Source: Arthrobacter sp. NicSoilB8 (GTDB lineage: Bacteria > Actinomycetota > Actinomycetes > Actinomycetales > Micrococcaceae). Taken from it: a DNA stretch of 64,000 bases. The translations under genes and the position numbers were made by a program. The notes below the pieces were generated by a model, which was given only the letters and a program-made list of their open reading frames with translations, did no database searches and was not told where the DNA came from. Location: positions 620,001 through 684,000 of the forward strand of contig NZ_AP024655.1 of NCBI RefSeq assembly GCF_019977355.1, in the 5' to 3' direction. Every line of letters begins with the position of its first letter. Positions within the stretch are counted from its first letter, which is position 1. Below, piece after piece: positions 58,867 to 64,000 of the stretch.

Positions 58867-59724
58867 CTACGCCGGCGCTAAGCCCGGGACCGGCTGGCAC
58901 GTGGGGCAATAGTAGATGTCCCGTTCTTCCGTGGCGGCGCCCCGGCCGGTGTCCCTGCCAAGGACGCCGCGGCGGATGGGGGTGCCGCATTTGAGGCACG
59001 GCTGGTGCTCGCGCCGGTAGACCCAGTAGCCGGGGCGCCCTGCGGTGCGGCCCACCGGAACGCCGCGCGCGTTCAGCACGGTGGTCCGGCGGCCCGGCCC
59101 GAGGTTGGCCGAGAGCAGGACCTGGGCATCGGTGATCATGGCGGCCAGGTCCGGCACCGCGGAGACGGGCGACGCCGGATGGACGCCGGAGAGGAAGCAG
59201 GCCTCGCACCGGTAGATGTTCCCGATCCCTGCCAGCTTGCTCTGGTCCAGCAGGGCGACGCCGATCGGAACGTCGGGGGCCGAGAGGAGCCGGCGTTCGG
59301 CCTCGGCTGCGTCCCAGTCCGGGCCCAGTAGGTCCGGGCCGAGGTGCCCCACGATGGAGTCTTCCTGGTCGGTGCGGACTACCTCAAGAATGCCGAGGGA
59401 GAATCCGACGGCGTCGGCCGTGGCGGTACGCAGCACGCAGCGGGCCGTGAAGCCGGGCTTCCGCCAGCGGCCGCCGGACGGGTAGACCTGCCAGCTGCCC
59501 TCCATCTTTAGATGCGAGTGGATGGTGAGCCGGTCCTTGGGCGTCGGGCCCTGTACCCGCATCAGCAGGTGCTTGCCGCGCGGCACCACCTCCTCGACGG
59601 TCCAGCCGTCGAGCCTCAGGGTGGCAAAGCGCGGGACCCGGAAATCGGATGAGAGCAGTTCCTTCCCGGCGAGTGCCGCATGCAGCTGCGCCGCGGCACG
59701 GAAGACGGAATCACCCTCAGGCAC
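58867..59724 (-). CDS. nei2: Endonuclease VIII-like DNA glycosylase (Nei2 type)
   Basis: A 285-aa base-excision repair glycosylase of the Fpg/Nei family. The mature N-terminus PEGDSVFRAA carries catalytic Pro2 and Glu3. H2TH region near LLDQSKLAGIGNIYRCEACF, and a zinc finger with Cys243, Cys246, Cys273 and Cys276. It removes oxidised pyrimidines and cuts the abasic site. The start is GTG 59724, overlapping the lhr stop by eight bases. The same nei2-lhr pairing is known in Mycobacterium, so a joint DNA-repair role is likely. Confidence 0.9.
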   Translation of the reverse strand: MPEGDSVFRAAAQLHAALAGKELLSSDFRVPRFATLRLDGWTVEEVVPRGKHLLMRVQGPTPKDRLTIHSHLKMEGSWQVYPSGGRWRKPGFTARCVLRTATADAVGFSLGILEVVRTDQEDSIVGHLGPDLLGPDWDAAEAERRLLSAPDVPIGVALLDQSKLAGIGNIYRCEACFLSGVHPASPVSAVPDLAAMITDAQVLLSANLGPGRRTTVLNARGVPVGRTAGRPGYWVYRREHQPCLKCGTPIRRGVLGRDTGRGAATEERDIYYCPTCQPVPGLAPA

Positions 59725-62700
59725 GGATCCTCAATCCCTTTGGGGTGGAGTAGGCGCCGGCCTGGGCGAGGGCGGCGGCCACCGGGGTGTCCAGGATGCC
59801 GTGGCCGTTGACCTTTTCCATGATCAGCTTGTCGACCGCGCCGCGGGTCACCACTCCCACCAGGGCCGAGCCGGCCGCGGCCAGGACTTCGGTGTCGTCG
59901 CTGAAGGCGAGCAGAGTCTTGCCGCCGCGCTCGACATACAGCACCAGGGCGCCGTCGACCAGCACCACGAGGGCTCCGGCCTTCCGGCCGGGGCGGTGGC
60001 TCGTTCCGGCATCGACGTTCAGTGCAGGCCACGGCAGTGCGGCGCCGTACGGGTTGGCGGGGTCGGTCGCGGCGAGGGCCAGCGCCACCGGCTCGGGCTT
60101 GTGCAGCTGGGCGTCCTCGACGTAGGACCGCAGCCGGTCCACCGTGGCCGGGACGGCGAATTGCGCCGCGCCGAGGTGCTCGATGAAGTAGCCGCGGCGG
60201 CACCGTCCGGCCTCCTCGAGCCGGGCCAGGACCTTGTACATGAGGCCGAAGCCGCCAAGGATGTTTTCCGCCATGACTGAGCCGCGGGTGACCACGCCGT
60301 AGCGGTCCAGGAGGAGTTCCGCCGTGGCCCGGGCGTGGATGGTGGGATCGAGCTCGGGCGAGGGCAGCGCGGACCAGCGGCCCGCGGCGAGCGGGGGCGC
60401 GGGCGCGGTGCCGGTCACGGATCCGTACCGGCCGCCGGTGAGCCCCGGCGAGCCCAGCAGGCCGGTGCCGTGCGCCCGGCCGAGCCGGCTGAGCCGCGGT
60501 GCCCTGGCCCGCGGGGCGCGCCCGACCTGCCGGTGAGCCGTGTGGCCGCCGGCGATCAGTGCCCTGACGGGGGCAAAGGTGTCGCCGGTGATCCGGCCCG
60601 CCCAGGCGAGATCCCACAACGCGGTCACCACGTCCTGGTCGCTCAACACGGAGTCCATGCCCCCGGCAACCTCGGTCAGCTGCCGGAAGAAGTAGCCGCC
60701 GCCGTTGTTTTGCAGGTGCTCCAGGAGCCGCCGCTGCGCGTCGCCGGGTTCGAAATCGATGGCGGGGTTCAGCGTGAGTTCGGCCGAATCGGCGAGGTGG
60801 AGGCTGATCCAGCCGTCGTTGCCGGGCAGCGAGCCGGCACCGGACCAGAGGACTTCGCCGGCGGCCATGAGCTCGTCCAGCATGGCCGGCTGGTAGTTGG
60901 AGACCCTGCTGGCCAGGACGAGCGGCTCCCAGGCGGAGGCCGGAATGGGTACGCCGGAGAGCTGGTCGACAGCCGTGACGATCCCGTCCAGGCCGCGCAG
61001 CGCGGATTGCCCGCGGCCGCCGGGTGTCCGTACGTTCTGCCAGGCGGGAAGGAACCGGCCGTACGCAGTGGCGTCCACAGGTTCGACTTCGGCGCGGAGC
61101 GCGGCGAGCGAACGGCGGCGCAGCTTGCGGAGAACCTCGGCGTCGCACCATTCGCTCACACCCGCCGGAGGCAAGACTAGAGGCAGAACGGCAGGAGCGG
61201 CAGCCGTCGCCGCCGCGTCGCCGGATTCCACGACGCCGGCTGACGCGCCGGGTTCCCCGCCGACGGCGGCAGTGCCGGGTGCCGTGCCGTCCGCCGTGCC
61301 GCCCCGCGTATCTGGCGGTGGCGAAGCGTGCGGGCGGAACTCGCCTTCCACCACGCGGCCGTCCGCGGCGAGCCGCTTCAGCGCCGTGCCGACGACGGCG
61401 ACGCCGAGTCCCAGCCGCGCCGCGGCTTCGGCGGCCGTGAAGGGCCCATGCGTGCGGGCGTAGCGCGAGACAAGGTCACCGAGCGGGTCCGCGACCGGTT
61501 CGATGAAGGCCAGCGGCACCCCCATGGGCAGCGGCACGCCCAGGGCGTCCCGGAGCCGGGCGGCGTCCTCGACGGCGGCAAAGCGCTCGGCACCGCCGAT
61601 GTTGACCTTGATGGCCCGGTTGGCCCGCAGCAAGGCGGCGAGGTGGGCAGCGGCGTCGGCGGCCGTCGCCGGGACAGCACCGTCAGACTCGTCCGCCGGG
61701 ACAACACCGTCAGACCCGCCCGCCGGGACAGCACCGCCGGCCTGCGGAGCGGCCCCCGCCGCCGGCTCCAGGCGGGCGGCGACTTCCTCCGGCGTGAGCG
61801 GACCCAGGAGCCGCAGGAGGTCGGCGACGCCTTCCAGCCCGCGCACTTGGCGGTCCGGGGCCAGCCGCTGCAGTTCACGCTCGGTGGCGTCGATGACCTT
61901 CGCGTCGAGCAGTTCGCGGAGCTCCACGCGGCCCAGCAGCTCATTGAGCAGGGTGGAATCGAGGGCCAGGGCTGCGGCCCGGCGCTCCGCCAGCGGGGAG
62001 TCGCCTTCGTAGAGGAACTGGGCCACGTAGCCAAACAGCAGGGATTTCGCGAACGGTGAGGGCTGCTGGGTGGTGGTCTGCACGATCCTGAGCTCGCGGC
62101 GTTCCACCGAGGCGGCGATATCCTTCAGCGCCGGGAGATCGTAGACATCCTGCAGGCATTCCCGCACCGTCTCCAGGACAATCGGGAACGTCGGGTACTT
62201 CCGGGCAACATCGAGCAGCTGCGCCGAACGCTGCCGCTGCTGCCACAGGGGTTGCCGTTTGCCGGGATTCTGCCGCGGCAGGAGCAGGGCGCGGGCGGCG
62301 CACTCGCGGAACCGGGACGCGAACAGGGCGCTGCCGCCGACCTCCGCCGTCACGATCTGCTCCAGCTCCTCGGGGTCGAACAGGAACAACTCGGCGCCCG
62401 GCGGCTCGTCCTCCATCATGGGGACGCGCAGCACGATGCCGTCGTCGGCGGCCATAGCCGAGCCGTCCATCCCGTAGCGCTGCTGGAGGCGCTGGCCCAC
62501 GGCCAGGGCCCACGGTGCGTGCACCGGCATGCCGAAAGGGCTATGCAGCACCACGCGCCAGTCGCCGAGTTCGTCGTGGAAGCGCTCCACCACAAGGGTG
62601 GTGTCGCTCGGGACCACCTCGGTGGCGAGCCGTTGCTCGGCAAGGTACTGGATCAGGTTGTTCGCCGCGTAATCGTCCAGTCCGCTGGCCTTGCAGCGTT

Positions 62701-64000
62701 CGGTGGCCGGTCCGACGTCGGACGCTGCCAGTTCGCGCATGAACGCGCCGAGAGCACGGCCCAGGTCCACGGGCCGGCCCAGCGAATCGCCCTTCCAAAA
62801 CGGGAGCTTGCCCGGCTGGCCGAACGCCGGCGAGACCAGGACACGGTCGTGCGTGATGTCCTCGATCTTCCAGCTGGTGGCGCCGAGGGCGAAGATGTCG
62901 CCGACCCGGGACTCATAGACCATTTCCTCGTCGAGTTCGCCCACCCGGCGCCCGCCCTTGGCGGCCGCCGTGGCCGGGCTGGCGGCTCGGCCGTCGGCGT
63001 TTGCCGACCCGCCGGAGGCACCGGCACCGCCGGTGCCCTCGACCTCGGTGCCGATGATGTAGACGCCGAACAGCCCGCGGTCCGGGATGGTGCCGCCGGA
63101 CGTGACGGCGAGCCGCTGCGCGCCGGGACGGCCCTCGATGGTCCCGGCATTCCGGTCCCAGATGACCCGGGGGCGCAGTTCGGCGAATTCGTCCGAGGGG
63201 TAGCGTCCGGCCAGCAGGTCCAGGGTGGCCTCGAATGCGGACCGGGGGAGTGAGGCGAAGGGCGCCGACCGCCGGACCGTGGCGAACCATTCCTCCACGT
63301 CGATGGCCCCCAGCGCGGCGGCGGCCACCGTCTGCTGGGCGAGAATGTCCAGCGGGTTGGCCGGCACGCTGAGCCGTTCGATCTTGCCGTCCAGCATCCG
63401 CTCCACAGTGATGGCCGTGTGGACGAGGTCTGCCCGGTGCTTCGGGAACAGGACGCCCTGGGAGATTTCGCCGACCTGGTGGCCGGCGCGGCCCACCCGC
63501 TGCAGGCCGCTGGCCACCGACGGCGGGGACTCGACCTGCACCACGAGGTCCACGGCACCCATGTCGATGCCGAGCTCAAGGGAGGATGTGGCCACGACGC
63601 AGCGGAGCCGCCCGGATTTGAGATCGTCCTCGATCAGGGCGCGCTGGTCCTTGGACACGGAGCCGTGGTGCGCACGGGCCAGCACGGGATCGGCGCCGGC
63701 GGTGCTGCCGGCCTGGGCCATCATGTGGGCCGGCGTGGCGGTGGAGGTGGGCAGCGATCTGGACAGTGCGGGGGCGCCGGACGGCACGGTATCGGGCAGG
63801 GCATCCGGCACGGCGTTGAAATCCGGTGCCCCTCCGCCAACCTCGGTCCAGCCGCCGGCCGCCATGAGCTGGCGTTCGGCGTAGATCTCGTTGAGCCGGG
63901 CGGTCAGCCGTTCCGCGAGGCGGCGGGAGTTCGCGAACACGATGGTGGACTGGTTGGCCAGCACCAGGTCCACGATCTTCTCCTCCACATGAGGCCAGAT
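59717..64000 (-). CDS. lhr: Lhr-family DNA repair helicase, 5' end beyond the window
   Basis: The last ~1,427 residues of a large superfamily-2 helicase; the frame is open to the right edge (IWPHVEEKIVDLVLANQSTIVFANSRRLAERL). The RecA-2 domain has VVATSSLELGIDMGAVDLVVQ (motif V) and QRVGRAGHQVG (motif VI, arginine finger). The Lhr winged-helix and beta-barrel core follows, then a long C-terminal extension as in mycobacterial Lhr. The helicase ATPase motifs I-III are outside the window. Two Ala/Gly/Asp-rich linkers, near 61.7 kb and 61.2-61.3 kb, lie between domains; the first has a direct repeat. It overlaps nei2 by eight bases. Confidence 0.9.
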   Translation of the reverse strand: MWPHVEEKIVDLVLANQSTIVFANSRRLAERLTARLNEIYAERQLMAAGGWTEVGGGAPDFNAVPDALPDTVPSGAPALSRSLPTSTATPAHMMAQAGSTAGADPVLARAHHGSVSKDQRALIEDDLKSGRLRCVVATSSLELGIDMGAVDLVVQVESPPSVASGLQRVGRAGHQVGEISQGVLFPKHRADLVHTAITVERMLDGKIERLSVPANPLDILAQQTVAAAALGAIDVEEWFATVRRSAPFASLPRSAFEATLDLLAGRYPSDEFAELRPRVIWDRNAGTIEGRPGAQRLAVTSGGTIPDRGLFGVYIIGTEVEGTGGAGASGGSANADGRAASPATAAAKGGRRVGELDEEMVYESRVGDIFALGATSWKIEDITHDRVLVSPAFGQPGKLPFWKGDSLGRPVDLGRALGAFMRELAASDVGPATERCKASGLDDYAANNLIQYLAEQRLATEVVPSDTTLVVERFHDELGDWRVVLHSPFGMPVHAPWALAVGQRLQQRYGMDGSAMAADDGIVLRVPMMEDEPPGAELFLFDPEELEQIVTAEVGGSALFASRFRECAARALLLPRQNPGKRQPLWQQRQRSAQLLDVARKYPTFPIVLETVRECLQDVYDLPALKDIAASVERRELRIVQTTTQQPSPFAKSLLFGYVAQFLYEGDSPLAERRAAALALDSTLLNELLGRVELRELLDAKVIDATERELQRLAPDRQVRGLEGVADLLRLLGPLTPEEVAARLEPAAGAAPQAGGAVPAGGSDGVVPADESDGAVPATAADAAAHLAALLRANRAIKVNIGGAERFAAVEDAARLRDALGVPLPMGVPLAFIEPVADPLGDLVSRYARTHGPFTAAEAAARLGLGVAVVGTALKRLAADGRVVEGEFRPHASPPPDTRGGTADGTAPGTAAVGGEPGASAGVVESGDAAATAAAPAVLPLVLPPAGVSEWCDAEVLRKLRRRSLAALRAEVEPVDATAYGRFLPAWQNVRTPGGRGQSALRGLDGIVTAVDQLSGVPIPASAWEPLVLASRVSNYQPAMLDELMAAGEVLWSGAGSLPGNDGWISLHLADSAELTLNPAIDFEPGDAQRRLLEHLQNNGGGYFFRQLTEVAGGMDSVLSDQDVVTALWDLAWAGRITGDTFAPVRALIAGGHTAHRQVGRAPRARAPRLSRLGRAHGTGLLGSPGLTGGRYGSVTGTAPAPPLAAGRWSALPSPELDPTIHARATAELLLDRYGVVTRGSVMAENILGGFGLMYKVLARLEEAGRCRRGYFIEHLGAAQFAVPATVDRLRSYVEDAQLHKPEPVALALAATDPANPYGAALPWPALNVDAGTSHRPGRKAGALVVLVDGALVLYVERGGKTLLAFSDDTEVLAAAGSALVGVVTRGAVDKLIMEKVNGHGILDTPVAAALAQAGAYSTPKGLRIRA

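Overview
The window is high-GC DNA with the gene content of an actinobacterium of the Micrococcaceae, most likely Arthrobacter or Pseudarthrobacter (inferred from protein resemblance; no 16S or other marker is present). Genes are dense, often overlap by 4 bases (ATGA or GTGA), and GTG starts are common. No rRNA, tRNA or CRISPR array was recognised.

Layout. 1-5.5 kb: the 3' end of a pyruvate:quinone oxidoreductase-like gene, a pyridoxal kinase of the ThiD-like type, an MHS-family transporter, an ABC-2 exporter pair and the queuosine-precursor transporter yhhQ. 5.5-15.2 kb: an accessory island between yhhQ and tgt, two genes of one salvage route. It holds three 1,532-bp copies of one IS3-family element, an AbiEi/DUF559-type gene, a LacI-controlled sugar-oxidation operon and an oxidoreductase pseudogene. 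Each IS copy sits exactly at the centre of the loop of a REP-like palindromic repeat. A fourth palindrome is empty.

15.2-23.6 kb: tgt, an SRPBCC protein, a repeat-rich hypothetical, a NUDIX/DUF4916 protein, a VOC protein, a YdeI-like protein, a PAP2 phosphatase and a glycogen-debranching-type glycosidase. 23.7-27.6 kb: an Fe(III) ABC importer behind a near-consensus DtxR/IdeR box. 27.7-35.5 kb: a GH76 enzyme, an SDR plus acyl-CoA dehydrogenase operon, a DUF1684 protein, two TetR regulators, an aldo/keto reductase and an F420/NADP-type oxidoreductase. The TetR-1 promoter and the oxidoreductase promoter share a 16-bp operator. Two 66-bp palindromes lie in this part. 35.7-38.5 kb: ppc.

38.5-52.6 kb: a hydrogen-oxidation region. 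A FecCD-type metal-chelate ABC importer and a NicT nickel permease flank a minus-strand operon of overlapping genes: hypA, hypB, small and large subunits of a group 1h (actinobacterial high-affinity) [NiFe] hydrogenase, a NifU/Rieske-like fusion, a repeat-encoded micro-ORF, DUF5947, DUF6084, a 463-aa conserved hypothetical, a 39-aa membrane peptide, the maturation protease and hypC. hypD, hypE and hypF are not in the window. The expected role is scavenging trace H2 for respiration.

52.7-64 kb: a DedA protein, a pseudouridine synthase, an ArsR/SRPBCC pair, a MocR regulator divergent from yczE with a clear operator, and the overlapping nei2-lhr DNA-repair pair. lhr runs off the right edge.
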